From Defluviicoccus sp. (GTDB lineage: Bacteria; Pseudomonadota; Alphaproteobacteria; MPNO01), in the NCBI GenBank assembly GCA_028821395.1, contig JAPPGP010000196.1, forward strand, positions 1 through 37,948: a stretch of 37,948 nucleotides of DNA, written 5' to 3'. The notes under the pieces are model-generated. The model was given only the letters and a program-made list of their open reading frames with translations, was not told the DNA's origin and made no database searches. A program made the translations under genes and the position numbers. The number at the start of each line of letters is the position of its first letter. Position 1 is the stretch's first letter. Positions 25,124 to 32,503 of the stretch are shown here, in pieces.

Positions 25124-25420
25124 CTACTCCGCCGGCGCGCCCGCCTCGTCGCGGCGGACGATATGGCCCTCCAGGAAATCCATCTTGCCTTCGAGACGGC
25201 TCAGGCGGTCGCGGACCTCCTTCATCTCCACTTCCAGGCGGTCGCGGACCTCCTTGATCTCCGCTTCCAGCCGCTCGCGGACTTCCTTGATCTCCGCTTC
25301 CAGCCGGTCCATACGCCCATCGAGCCGGTCCATGCGCGCGCCGAGCGTGCGCTGGCCTTGCAGCATCACACCGGTCAACGCTACGCCGACTGCCAGGATC
25401 GCGATCAGTTCCGGGGTCAC
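25124..25420 (-). CDS. Small membrane-anchored coiled-coil protein, tandem copy A
   Basis: This 98-residue protein of unknown function has one N-terminal membrane segment (MTPELIAILAVGVALTGVML) followed by a charged coiled coil. The coil contains three 11-residue units of the type RLEAEIKEVRE, encoded by three 33-bp repeats at 25205-25303, then RLSRLEGKMDFLEGHIVRRD and an AGAPAE tail. The GTG start has GGAG eight bases upstream. Copy B (25644-25874) has one unit and is 22 residues shorter, exactly two units. The gene lies downstream of a duplicated fragment of the metallo-hydrolase gene. It could be a membrane scaffold or inhibitor-like protein, but nothing decides this. Confidence 0.8.
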   Translation of the reverse strand: MTPELIAILAVGVALTGVMLQGQRTLGARMDRLDGRMDRLEAEIKEVRERLEAEIKEVRDRLEVEMKEVRDRLSRLEGKMDFLEGHIVRRDEAGAPAE

Positions 25421-25507
25421 TCAGTATGCTCCGCGACGGCGTGGGGCACCCGCGCGGAAGACTCTGCCGCACCCGCGGCCTACCATCAAGCGAATACCTG
25501 CCCCGTC

Positions 25508-25606
25508 CTACCCGTCACGGGCGAAGTCGCAGGCACCGCCCCTGCCCGCACGAATCCGACGGGGGGGCGCGGGAAGTGCGCGGTCACGGTCGGGGTGCCG
25601 GTGTCG
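25508..25606 (-). pseudogene. Duplicated C-terminal fragment of the metallo-beta-lactamase-fold gene
   Basis: In reverse this reads DTGTPTVTAHFPRPPVGFVR, then a drifted end and a TAG stop. The intact gene ends DTDTLVMTAHFPAPPVGFAR with its stop in the same relative place. Only about 32 codons are recognisable. The fragment sits upstream of coiled-coil copy A just as the true 3' end sits upstream of copy B, so it came along with the tandem duplication. Confidence 0.75.
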
Positions 25607-25643
25607 TCGCGGCGCCCGGGACGCGCCGCAGCGGCCGGGCCGG

Positions 25644-25874
25644 CTACTCTGCCGGCGCGCCCGCGTCGTCGCGGCGGACGATATGGCCCTCCAGGAAATC
25701 CATCTTGCCTTCGAGACGGCTCAGGCGGTCGCGAACCTCCTTCAACTCCGCTTCAAGCCGGTCCATGCGCCGGTCGAGGCGGTCCATGCGCGCGCCGAGC
25801 GTGTGCTGGCCTTGCAGCATCACGCCGGCCAGCGCTACGCCGACTGCCAGGATTGCGATCAACTCCGGGGTCAC
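25644..25874 (-). CDS. Small membrane-anchored coiled-coil protein, tandem copy B
   Basis: This 76-residue paralogue of copy A has the same membrane segment (MTPELIAILAVGVALAGVML), a shorter coil (RMDRLEAELKEVRDRLSRLE) and the same GKMDFLEGHIVRRD and AGAPAE ending. The GTG start corresponds to that of copy A. It begins 88 bp downstream of the metallo-hydrolase stop on the same strand. The intergenic DNA upstream matches that of copy A, including a run around GACTCTGCCGCACCCGCGGC, so both may carry the same promoter or leader. Confidence 0.8.
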   Translation of the reverse strand: MTPELIAILAVGVALAGVMLQGQHTLGARMDRLDRRMDRLEAELKEVRDRLSRLEGKMDFLEGHIVRRDDAGAPAE

Positions 25875-25962
25875 TCGATCTGCTCCGCAACGCCATGGGC
25901 ACGCCCGCGCGGACGACTCTGCCGCACCCGCGGCCTACCATCAAGCGAATATTCGTCCCGCC

Positions 25963-26844
25963 CTACCCGTCACAGGAGAAGTTGAAGATCTCGCCCCGCG
26001 CCCGCGCGAAGCCGACCGGGGGCGCGGGGAAGTGGGCGGTCATGACCAGCGTGTCCGTGTCCGCGTGGCGTTCGAGGAACGCCCTCCGGGTCGCCGCCGA
26101 CCGCGCCCGGTCGGAGCAGCCGACGGCGCTCCAGCCGGGCTCGCGGCATTGCAGCGGCGTGTGGCAGACATCGCCCGACAGCACCGCGCGGGCGCCCTGC
26201 GAGCGAAGCTCGATCGCGACGTGGCCCGGCGTGTGGCCGGGGGTGGGCGCGAAGCGGATCTCGTCGTCGAAGGCCCAGAAGTCGTCGACGATCTCGGCCT
26301 GCCCGGCCTCGACGACGGGGAGCACGCTGTCGTCGATGCAGCCGTCGGAGTACTTCTTGCCGCCTTTGTTGAGCGCGATCCAGTGATCGTACTCGGTGCG
26401 CGCGAAGACGTAGCGCGCGTTAGGGACGGTCGGCACCCAGCGTCCGTCGAGCAAGCGCGTGTTCCAGCCCACGTGGTCGGCATGGAGATGGGTGCACATC
26501 ACGAAGTCGACGTCTTCCGGCGCGAGCCCGGCGGCGGCGAGGTTGTCGAGGAAGCGGGTCGATGTGCGCCGCGCCCAGGGCGCGTGGAAGCGGCGCTCCT
26601 TGTCGTTGCCGACGCAGGCATCGACCAGGATCGCGTGGTGGCGGGTCGTCAGCAGGTAAGACTGCATCGCCATCACCAGCCGGTCCGATACGGGGTCGAG
26701 GAAGCGCGGCTCGAGCCAGGCGCGGTGAGGCGCGAGGCTCTGCTCGCTCGCGTCCGGCAGCAGGAAGAACACGTCAAAATCGGGCCCCTCCGATTCGACG
26801 ATCCGCCGCCAGCCGATCCCGCCCACCGTGCCGCCCAGCCGCAT
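25963..26844 (-). CDS. Metallo-beta-lactamase-fold hydrolase
   Basis: This 293-residue enzyme has the zinc-hydrolase motif H119-x-H121-x-D123-H124 (THLHADHVGW), the further ligands in PTPGHTPGHV and SGDVCHTP, and a C-terminal TAHFPAPP loop. This layout fits cytosolic lactonase or esterase relatives such as N-acyl-homoserine lactonase-like and methyl-parathion-hydrolase-like proteins. The substrate cannot be named. The ATG at 26844 has GGAGGAG before it. It diverges from the MetE-like gene across a 75-bp spacer that must hold both promoters. Confidence 0.92.
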   Translation of the reverse strand: MRLGGTVGGIGWRRIVESEGPDFDVFFLLPDASEQSLAPHRAWLEPRFLDPVSDRLVMAMQSYLLTTRHHAILVDACVGNDKERRFHAPWARRTSTRFLDNLAAAGLAPEDVDFVMCTHLHADHVGWNTRLLDGRWVPTVPNARYVFARTEYDHWIALNKGGKKYSDGCIDDSVLPVVEAGQAEIVDDFWAFDDEIRFAPTPGHTPGHVAIELRSQGARAVLSGDVCHTPLQCREPGWSAVGCSDRARSAATRRAFLERHADTDTLVMTAHFPAPPVGFARARGEIFNFSCDG

Positions 26845-26919
26845 GCTCTCCTCCGCCGCATTTGCCCGCCCTTGCGCCGGTGACTATAGCCTGAGAGCGC
26901 CGCCATCGGAGGCTTCCAT

Positions 26920-28038
26920 ATGACGACACCCCCCTTCCGCGCCGAGCATGTCGGGAGCTTCGTCCGCCCGGATGCGCTGCTGGAAGCCGCGAGGGCGCAT
27001 CGCGCGGGGAGGCTCGACGCGGCGGGCTTGCGCGCGGCCGAGGACGCGGCGATCCAGGGCATCGTCGCCTTCCAGGACGGGCTCGGAATGCCGGCGGTGA
27101 CCGACGGCGAGTTCCGCCGCCGCTCCTGGTCGGCGGGCGTGATCGACGCGCTCGACGGGTTCGCGCTGCGCCGCGAGGGGCTGCTCGACTTCCGCTCCGA
27201 ATGGGGGAGCGCGGGTATCGCCGCCTCGCCATACGCCGCGCGCCGGCTCGGGCGCGCGCGCCCCATCGTCGCCGGCGACTACCGCTTCCTCGCCGGGCTC
27301 GCGCCGAAGGGCCTGCCCAAGGTGACCATCGCCTCGCCGCCGGTGCTCCACTTCTTCCTCGGGCCGCGCAGCTTCGAGCCCGCCGCCTATGCCGACCGGG
27401 ACGCCTATTTCGCGGACCTGGTGCGGATCTACCGCGCCGAGCTCGCCGAGCTCGCCGCCGCCGGCTGCGGATACGTGCAGCTCGACGACACCGCGCTCGG
27501 CTGCATCTGCGACGCGGCGGCGCGGGAGGGCGTGCGCGCGCGCGGCGAGGACCCGGACGCACTCACCGATGCCTATGTCGCGCTGATCAACGCGGCGATC
27601 GCCGAGCGGCCGGCGGGGATGTTCGTCGGGCTTCACATGTGCCGCGGCAATTTCAAGGGCCGCTGGATGGCCGAAGGCGGCTACGAGGCGATCGCCAAGC
27701 GCGTCTTCGGCGGGCTCGACGTCGACCTGCTGCTGCTCGAGTACGACACACCGCGCGCCGGCGATTTCGCGCCGCTGCGCTTCCTGCCCGCCGGCAAGAC
27801 CGCCGCGCTCGGGCTGATCGGCACCAAGACGCCGGCGCTGGAGGACAGGGACGCGGTCAGGCGCCGCATCGACGAGGCGGCGGCGCACGCGCCGCTCGAC
27901 CGCCTCGCCGTCTCGCCGCAATGCGGCTTCTCGTCAGCCGGCGGCGGCGGCCAGCCGGTCGGCCCCGACGACACCAGGCGCAAGCTCGAGCTCGTCCTCC
28001 GGATCGCCGAGGAAGTCTGGGGCGGCCCCGCGACCTGA
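26920..28038 (+). CDS. Short cobalamin-independent methionine synthase-like methyltransferase (YxjG/MetE C-terminal type), copy 2
   Basis: This 372-residue protein is a paralogue of 14464-15576. The same landmarks are present: FRAEHVGSFVRPDALL, MPAVTDGEFRRRSW, YVQLDDTALGC, HMCRGNFKGRWMAEGGYE with the His-x-Cys zinc ligands, LLLEYDTPRAGDFAPL and SPQCGFSS with the third Cys. Only the MetE catalytic barrel is present. GGAGG lies at 26908-26912 before the ATG. The methyl donor is unknown for this group. A 47-bp palindrome followed by a T run lies 50 bp after the stop and may terminate it. Confidence 0.9.
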   Translation: MTTPPFRAEHVGSFVRPDALLEAARAHRAGRLDAAGLRAAEDAAIQGIVAFQDGLGMPAVTDGEFRRRSWSAGVIDALDGFALRREGLLDFRSEWGSAGIAASPYAARRLGRARPIVAGDYRFLAGLAPKGLPKVTIASPPVLHFFLGPRSFEPAAYADRDAYFADLVRIYRAELAELAAAGCGYVQLDDTALGCICDAAAREGVRARGEDPDALTDAYVALINAAIAERPAGMFVGLHMCRGNFKGRWMAEGGYEAIAKRVFGGLDVDLLLLEYDTPRAGDFAPLRFLPAGKTAALGLIGTKTPALEDRDAVRRRIDEAAAHAPLDRLAVSPQCGFSSAGGGGQPVGPDDTRRKLELVLRIAEEVWGGPAT

Positions 28039-28087
28039 ATCCGTATCTCTCTCCCGACGAAAAAAGAGACCCCTTACCCCTTCCCCG

Positions 28088-28134
28088 CCCGTCCCCACGG
28101 TGATATTGATTATCAATAACACCGTGGGGACGGG
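28088..28134. promoter_or_regulatory. 47-bp palindrome with central Fur-box-like sequence, possible terminator
   Basis: Outer arms CCCGTCCCCACGGTG and CACCGTGGGGACGGG are perfectly complementary. The centre, GATATTGATTATCAATAAC (28102-28120), matches the 19-bp Fur consensus GATAATGATAATCATTATC at 15 positions. The whole is symmetric around one T, with one mismatched pair. ATTTTT follows directly, as in an intrinsic terminator for the upstream MetE-like gene. The FbpC-type ATPase starts 43 bp further on, so iron repression is plausible. Confidence 0.7.
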
Positions 28135-28176
28135 ATTTTTCGGCGTCGCTGCGGTTGGGTCGGCGGGTATGGCGCG

Positions 28177-29241
28177 GTGCTGAAACTCGATGGTCTGAGC
28201 GTCAGCTTCGGGACGAAACGGGCGGTGCGCGACCTCTCGCTGGAGATCGCGGAGGGCGAGCTGGTCTGCCTGCTCGGCCCGTCGGGCTGCGGCAAGACCA
28301 CGACGCTGCGCGCCATCGCCGGGCTGGAACGGCCGGCCGCCGGCCGGGTCGGCATCGCCGGGCGGGTGCTGTCGGTCGCCGCGAGGGTGGTGCCGCCGCC
28401 CGAGCGCGGCATCGGCTTCCTGTTCCAGGACGTGGCGCTGTTCCCGCATCTGACGGTGGCCCAGAACATCGCCTACGGCATGTGCCGGCGGCAGCGCGCG
28501 ACCGACACCGGCAGGGTCGAGGCGCTGCTGGACCGGGTGCGCATGCGCCATCTGGCGGACAGCTACCCGCACATGCTGTCGGGCGGCGAGCAGCAGCGGG
28601 CCGCCCTGGTCCGCGCGCTGGCGCCGCGGCCCCGGGTGGTGCTGCTCGACGAGCCGTTCTCCAGCCTCGATGCCGCGCTCCGCGCCGGGCTCCGCGAGGA
28701 GACGGTGCGCATCCTCAAGGACGCCGGCGTCACCGTGCTGATGGTCACCCACGACCCCGAGGAGGCGCTGGTCTCGGCCGACCGGATCGTGCTGATGCGC
28801 GACGGCGAGATGGTCCAGACCGGCACCCCGGACGAGCTCTACGCCGCCCCGGTCGATGCCTTCACGGCCGCCTTCTTCGGCGCGGTCAACCGGGTCCCCG
28901 GCACGGTCGCGGGCGCCGAGATCCGGACCCGCCTCGGCGCGCTCGCCAATCCCGGCTTCGGCGACGGCGAGCCGGTCGAGGTGCTGATCCGCCCGGACGG
29001 GCTGCGTCTCGCGCCGGGCGGCGGCCGTGCCTCGGCCGAGCTCCATGTCTGCAGCGTCCACTTCGCCGGCGCCTCCAGCGTGGTCCGGCTCAGCGAGCGC
29101 CACGGCGACCCGGGCCACGACCACTTCCACGCCCGCCTGCCCGGCCTGGTGCGCCACCGCGCCGGCGAGACGGTGCGGATCGCCATCGACCCCGGCCAGA
29201 GCTTCGTGTTCAGCGAGCCGCGCTCCCGATCCGCGCGGTAA
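28177..29241 (+). CDS. fbpC: ABC transporter ATP-binding protein, iron(III) FbpC type
   Basis: This 354-residue ATPase should energise an importer. Motifs: Walker A GPSGCGKTT (34-42), Q-loop FQDVALFPH, signature LSGGEQQR (134-141), Walker B VVLLDEP with D158/E159 and switch H192 (VTHD), then a C-terminal TOBE-like regulatory domain. The FbpC assignment rests on overall resemblance, the Fur-like box upstream and an FbpB-type permease in the same window. The GTG start at 28177 fits because the nearby ATG at 28169 runs into a stop at once. No permease or binding protein gene is adjacent. Its last 32 bp overlap the convergent ridA gene. Spermidine- or sulfate-type ATPases are alternatives. Confidence 0.85.
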   Translation: MLKLDGLSVSFGTKRAVRDLSLEIAEGELVCLLGPSGCGKTTTLRAIAGLERPAAGRVGIAGRVLSVAARVVPPPERGIGFLFQDVALFPHLTVAQNIAYGMCRRQRATDTGRVEALLDRVRMRHLADSYPHMLSGGEQQRAALVRALAPRPRVVLLDEPFSSLDAALRAGLREETVRILKDAGVTVLMVTHDPEEALVSADRIVLMRDGEMVQTGTPDELYAAPVDAFTAAFFGAVNRVPGTVAGAEIRTRLGALANPGFGDGEPVEVLIRPDGLRLAPGGGRASAELHVCSVHFAGASSVVRLSERHGDPGHDHFHARLPGLVRHRAGETVRIAIDPGQSFVFSEPRSRSAR

Positions 29242-29602
29242 CCTCGATCTCGACCTTCATCTCGGGCAGCGCGAGCGCCGCGATCACCGTCGTGTTGGCG
29301 GGCAGGATGCCGGCGAAGGCCTCGCCGACCGCCTCGCACACCGCCATGAGGTCCGCCCGATCGGCGATATAGACCACCACGCGCAGCACGTCGGCGAGCC
29401 CGGCCCCGGCCTCGCCCAGCGCGGCCTCGACATGGCCCAGCGCCAATCTCGCCTGCGCGGCGGCGTCGGGCGGGAAGGCGCCGGTCTCGCGGTCCATGCC
29501 CGTGGTCCCCGAGACATAGACCATGTCGCCGTCGACCACGGCGCGGGAGAAGCTCGCGAGCGCCTCGAAGGGCGTGAAGCTGGAGATCCGCCGCCTGGTC
29601 AT
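29210..29602 (-). CDS. RidA/YjgF family protein (enamine/imine deaminase type)
   Basis: This 130-residue protein has RidA landmarks: AVVDGDMVYVSGTTGMD, AAAQARLALGHVEAAL, VLRVVVYIADRADLMAVCEA and the C-terminal ALALPEMKVEIEVTARI. RidA enzymes release ammonia from reactive enamines, and some relatives act in catabolic pathways. It lies 10 bp downstream of the flavin monooxygenase and is probably co-transcribed with it. Its 3' end overlaps that of the fbpC-like gene on the other strand by 32 bp. Confidence 0.92.
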   Translation of the reverse strand: MTRRRISSFTPFEALASFSRAVVDGDMVYVSGTTGMDRETGAFPPDAAAQARLALGHVEAALGEAGAGLADVLRVVVYIADRADLMAVCEAVGEAFAGILPANTTVIAALALPEMKVEIEVTARIGSAAR

Positions 29603-29612
29603 CGTCTGCTCC

Positions 29613-30800
29613 TCACAGCTTGCCGTCCCGGGTCGGCAGGTCCAGCAGGATGCGGCCGTAATTCGCCCCCTGGGCGTCCCAGGCGAGCGCGATATGGGAG
29701 GCGAGCGTGTGCATGTCGCGCCAGTGGCGCTGCAAGGGCGAGTCCTCGGCATTGCCGGCCGCCCCGCCGAGCGCCATCAGCCGGTCGACCGCCCGCACCA
29801 GCAGCTTGCCGGCATAGGCGTCGTTGCGCCGCCAGCGATGGCGCTCCTCGAGGCTCGGCACCTCCCCCGCCTCGGCCCTGGCATGCACCTCTTCGCAGTC
29901 GCGCCGGAGCAGCGTCCAGGCGGCGTCGATCTCGGCCGCCGCCTCGCCGATGCGGAGCTGCGCCGTCGGCTCCCCGGCGAGCTTCGCGCCGCTCTGCATG
30001 CGCTGGCCGCCGAGCCTCTCCACCGCGAGCGCCAGCGCGCCCCGGGCGATGCCCACCGCGGGTGCGACGATCCCCTTGCCGAACAGCGCGAACAGCGGCA
30101 TCCGGTAGAGCGCGCCCGGGTTGACCGCGCTCCCCCGCGTGGGCCCGCCGCGGCAGGCCTCGGAGCGGATCGTCCAGTCCTCGGCGATGAACAGGTCGCG
30201 GCAGACCATCGAGCGCGAGCCGGTGCCGCGCAGCCCGGTGGTATACCAGTCGTTGATCAGCTCGACGTCGCCGACGGCTGCGAGGCCGTAGCGGTGCTCC
30301 AGCCCGTCGCGATCCAGCCGCGGCGTCATCATGTTGAAATGGTTCCAGCGGCAGAAATCCACGCCGCTCGCCAGCGTCCAGGTACCGTTCAGCAGGTAGC
30401 CGCCGTCGACCGGATCGATGCGCGAATCGGCGGTGGGGGTCGAGCCCGAGATCAGCGCGTCGGGGTCCCCGCCCCAGACCGCGTCCTGCGCCCCGGCGTC
30501 GAACATGCCGTGCATCCAGCTATGGCTGGCGACCACCGAATGCACCCAGGCGGTCGAGCCGCAGGCGGTGCCGAGCTCGGCGGCGAGATCGATCTGCAGC
30601 GCGTAGTCCGACTCGTAGCCGCCATAGCGCTCGGGGAGGTAGATGCGGTAGAGCCCGGCCTCCATCAACTCGGCCTGGGTCTCCTCAGGCAGCCGCCTGA
30701 TCCGGTCCGCCACCGCCGCCCGCGAGGCGATCCCCGGCAGCAGCGCCCGCGCCCGGCCGATCAGCTCCTCGCGCGCCACCGCGTTGGCGCCGCCGGTCAT
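29613..30800 (-). CDS. Acyl-CoA dehydrogenase-fold flavin monooxygenase (group D, HsaA/HpaB-like)
   Basis: This 395-residue protein has the acyl-CoA dehydrogenase fold as seen in two-component oxygenases. Landmarks include LPEETQAELMEAGLYRIYLP, GSTAWVHSVVASHSWMHGMF, GGYLLNGTWTLASGVDFCRW, TGLRGTGSRSMVC and the C-terminal ALGGAAGNAEDSPLQRHWRD. This group hydroxylates phenols or other aromatics, or desulfurises, using FMNH2 from a partner reductase that is not seen here. The usual catalytic Glu of true acyl-CoA dehydrogenases is not evident. The start is only 56 bp from the IS left end, so its original promoter region may have been replaced. Confidence 0.88.
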   Translation of the reverse strand: MTGGANAVAREELIGRARALLPGIASRAAVADRIRRLPEETQAELMEAGLYRIYLPERYGGYESDYALQIDLAAELGTACGSTAWVHSVVASHSWMHGMFDAGAQDAVWGGDPDALISGSTPTADSRIDPVDGGYLLNGTWTLASGVDFCRWNHFNMMTPRLDRDGLEHRYGLAAVGDVELINDWYTTGLRGTGSRSMVCRDLFIAEDWTIRSEACRGGPTRGSAVNPGALYRMPLFALFGKGIVAPAVGIARGALALAVERLGGQRMQSGAKLAGEPTAQLRIGEAAAEIDAAWTLLRRDCEEVHARAEAGEVPSLEERHRWRRNDAYAGKLLVRAVDRLMALGGAAGNAEDSPLQRHWRDMHTLASHIALAWDAQGANYGRILLDLPTRDGKL

Positions 30801-30932
30801 CGTTGCCGCGTTCCCGGTGTTCGGATCGGAGGCCTCCCGCTGCGGCCGCCATCTTAGAGCTTGTTCCTAAAGTCGCGGGTGGCCTCAAGCCATGGTACCT
30901 GTTCGGGTGTTGAGACCGATATGGAGGGTACC

Positions 30933-31794
30933 GTGGCTTGGACTGAGGCCACCCAAGCGAAGTATAGCCGGGCGCATGATCACCGACAAAACGATGTGAG
31001 CGACGCGGAGTGGGCTCTGATTGCGCCGCTGATCCCGCAGCAGGGGCGGATGGGTCGGCCGCGCACGACGGATCTGCGCCGAGTGTTCGACGCGATCCAG
31101 TACATGCTTGCCTCGGGCTGCCAGTGGCGTCTGATACCGCCTTGTTATCCGCCCTTTTCGACGGTTCAGAACTACTTCTATGCGTGGTCGCGCGGCGGCG
31201 TTCTGGAGCGCATGCTCGATGCGTTGCGGGAGCGAGCGCGGCGTCTGTCGGGCCGCTCGGTTCGACCCACGGTCGCGGTGATCGACAGCCAGAGCGTGAA
31301 GACGACGGAAAGCGGCGGCCCTTCGGGCTACGATGCGGCGAAGAAGATCAAGAGCCTGCCCCGGACCCCGATCCGGGGGCCGCAAGCGTCATCTGACGGT
31401 GGACAGCGAGGGCTCGCCGATCGTCCTTGCGGTGCACCGCGCCGACGTTCAGGACCGGGACGCGGCTGCGGATCTGATCGTGGAGCTGCTGCGCAAGGCG
31501 CCGGAGGTCTCGAAGCTGTTTGCCGACGGGGGCTACGGCGGACCCAAGCTGCGTGCTGCCCTGGCCCGGCGGGGTTTGCCGGAGCTCGTCGAGATCGTCG
31601 AAAAGCCCAAGCAGATCAAGGCCTTCACCGTTCTCCGCCGGCGCTGGGTGGTGGAGCGGGCGTTTGCCTGGATGGGTCGCTGCCGACGTTTGGCAAAGGA
31701 CTTCGAACGGAACGAGGCAAGTTCCCTTGCCTGGGCCAGGCTGGCCGCATGCCGCTTTCTGATGCGCAGGGTCGCGCGCGCGATAAACCCCTGA
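30933..31794 (+). pseudogene. IS5-family DDE transposase, frameshifted by a 25-bp hairpin insertion
   Basis: The N-terminal part reads MAWTEATQAKYSRAHD (GTG start), then DVSDAEWALIAPLIP, GCQWRLIP and VAVIDSQSVKTTE containing the first catalytic Asp, up to GYDAAKKIK. In intact relatives KKIK is followed at once by GRKRH. Here GRKRHLTVDSEG resumes in another frame after 25 extra bases at 31353-31377. The second part has LFADGGYGG (second Asp) and VVERAFAWMGRCRRLAKDFE (Glu). All catalytic residues are present, but the insertion breaks the frame, so transposase is probably inactive unless frameshifting rescues it. Confidence 0.85.
31353..31377. repeat. 25-bp insertion carrying the CCCCGG...CCGGGG mini-hairpin
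   Basis: The extra bases in the transposase contain CCCCGGACCCCGATCCGGGG (31359-31378), the same hairpin found nested in repeat copies 1, 4 and 6. An imperfect 4-bp duplication, AGCC/GGCC, flanks it (31353-31356 and 31378-31381). Removing 25 bp restores the standard KKIKGRKRH junction. Confidence 0.75.
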
Positions 31795-31829
31795 TAAATA
31801 ATACAAAAACTATAAGAATGACTTATGAT

Positions 31830-31982
31830 TCAAACTCTAAGGAAGCCGGTGACATCGGCGGGGAAGGGCCCCAGCGTTTCGTCATAGGCGACCGGGTTCC
31901 GGGTCTCATATCCGCCTGAGCCGGTCAGCCCGGCTTCGATGGCGGTTTCAAACGCCCGTTCGGTGGGTGCGGCCACGGTCAC
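31830..31982 (-). pseudogene. Truncated type I restriction enzyme HsdR, N-terminal fragment cut by the IS
   Basis: The reading frame starts GTG at 31982 and encodes about 48 residues resembling the HsdR N-terminus: ERAFETAIEAGLTGSGGYET, then NPVAYDETLGPFPADVTGFL. It runs into the IS inverted repeat, which supplies three codons or so and the TGA at 31830-31832. HsdR is normally about 1000 residues with nuclease and helicase domains, all missing. The GTG overlaps the stop of the DUF4411 gene (GTGA), so this was the third gene of that operon. The match is by family pattern over a short length. Confidence 0.7.
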
Positions 31983-32503
31983 GGCTCTGGCGAAAAACGG
32001 TATTGGACACCGAGCGCATGCGGCATGGCGAAGGTGTCCTCGAAATCGACGGAGAAGGCGTTGCAGATATCGGGGAGCTTGATCTGGTTGCGCGACTCCG
32101 GCCGCGGCTGCTCGTTGGTGACGACGGTCTTTCCGGTTGCCCGGCCATGCGCGACCAGCCAGCCATCCGCAGCGCTGGCGAACTTGGCCTTGGCCTCGTC
32201 GTGATATCGCGTGTGGCGCGTGACCCAGAGCATGACCTCGGTAAACGCGGCGACAACGTCATCGCCGTCGCTGCCGAGAAAGAAACTTGCGGGAACCGAC
32301 TGGCCAACCCACCGCACCAGGTCATCGTCGTCGCGGCCGAGAAGCAGCTCCTGTCTGACCCGGTCGATGCTGTGGATGTTGCCGAGGGAATGGCCGTGCA
32401 GGACGCTGTCCCAAAACCCGGGACAAATCGGAAACGCATAGTACCGATTCTTCGCGGTGATCAGCACGTCCGAGTCGATGAGATAGCCGGAAACCGAGCT
32501 CAC
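31979..32503 (-). CDS. DUF4411 family PIN-like protein
   Basis: This 174-residue protein has a PIN-like start with paired acids (YLIDSDVLITAKNRYYAFPI, D10 and D12), then ICPGFWDSV, RVRQELLLG, WLVAHG and TVVTNEQ with KLPDICNAF, the DUF4411 pattern. PIN domains cut RNA, and DUF4411 proteins are regularly encoded after an ImmA/IrrE-type gene, where they behave like a toxin-antitoxin or defence module. The GTG start overlaps the upstream stop (GTGA at 32500-32503) and the stop overlaps the hsdR fragment start, giving a fully coupled three-gene unit. Confidence 0.88.
   Translation of the reverse strand: MSSVSGYLIDSDVLITAKNRYYAFPICPGFWDSVLHGHSLGNIHSIDRVRQELLLGRDDDDLVRWVGQSVPASFFLGSDGDDVVAAFTEVMLWVTRHTRYHDEAKAKFASAADGWLVAHGRATGKTVVTNEQPRPESRNQIKLPDICNAFSVDFEDTFAMPHALGVQYRFSPEP

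Larger units (their letters stand above)
30857..31837 (+). mobile_element. IS5-family insertion sequence (IS427-like), about 981 bp
   Basis: The element is bounded by imperfect inverted repeats: GAGCTTGTTCCTAAAGTC at left and GAGTTTGAATCATAAGTC read inward from the right, matching at 12 of 18 positions. TA flanks both ends. It carries one transposase gene, disrupted by a 25-bp insertion. It sits between the flavin monooxygenase leader and a truncated hsdR gene, so a deletion probably occurred at its left side. Confidence 0.75.

Noticed and set aside
31333-31400. Programmed ribosomal frameshift in the IS5-family transposase
   Set aside because: No slippery A-run is present at the junction, and exactly 25 extra bases split a normally contiguous motif, so insertion explains the two frames better.
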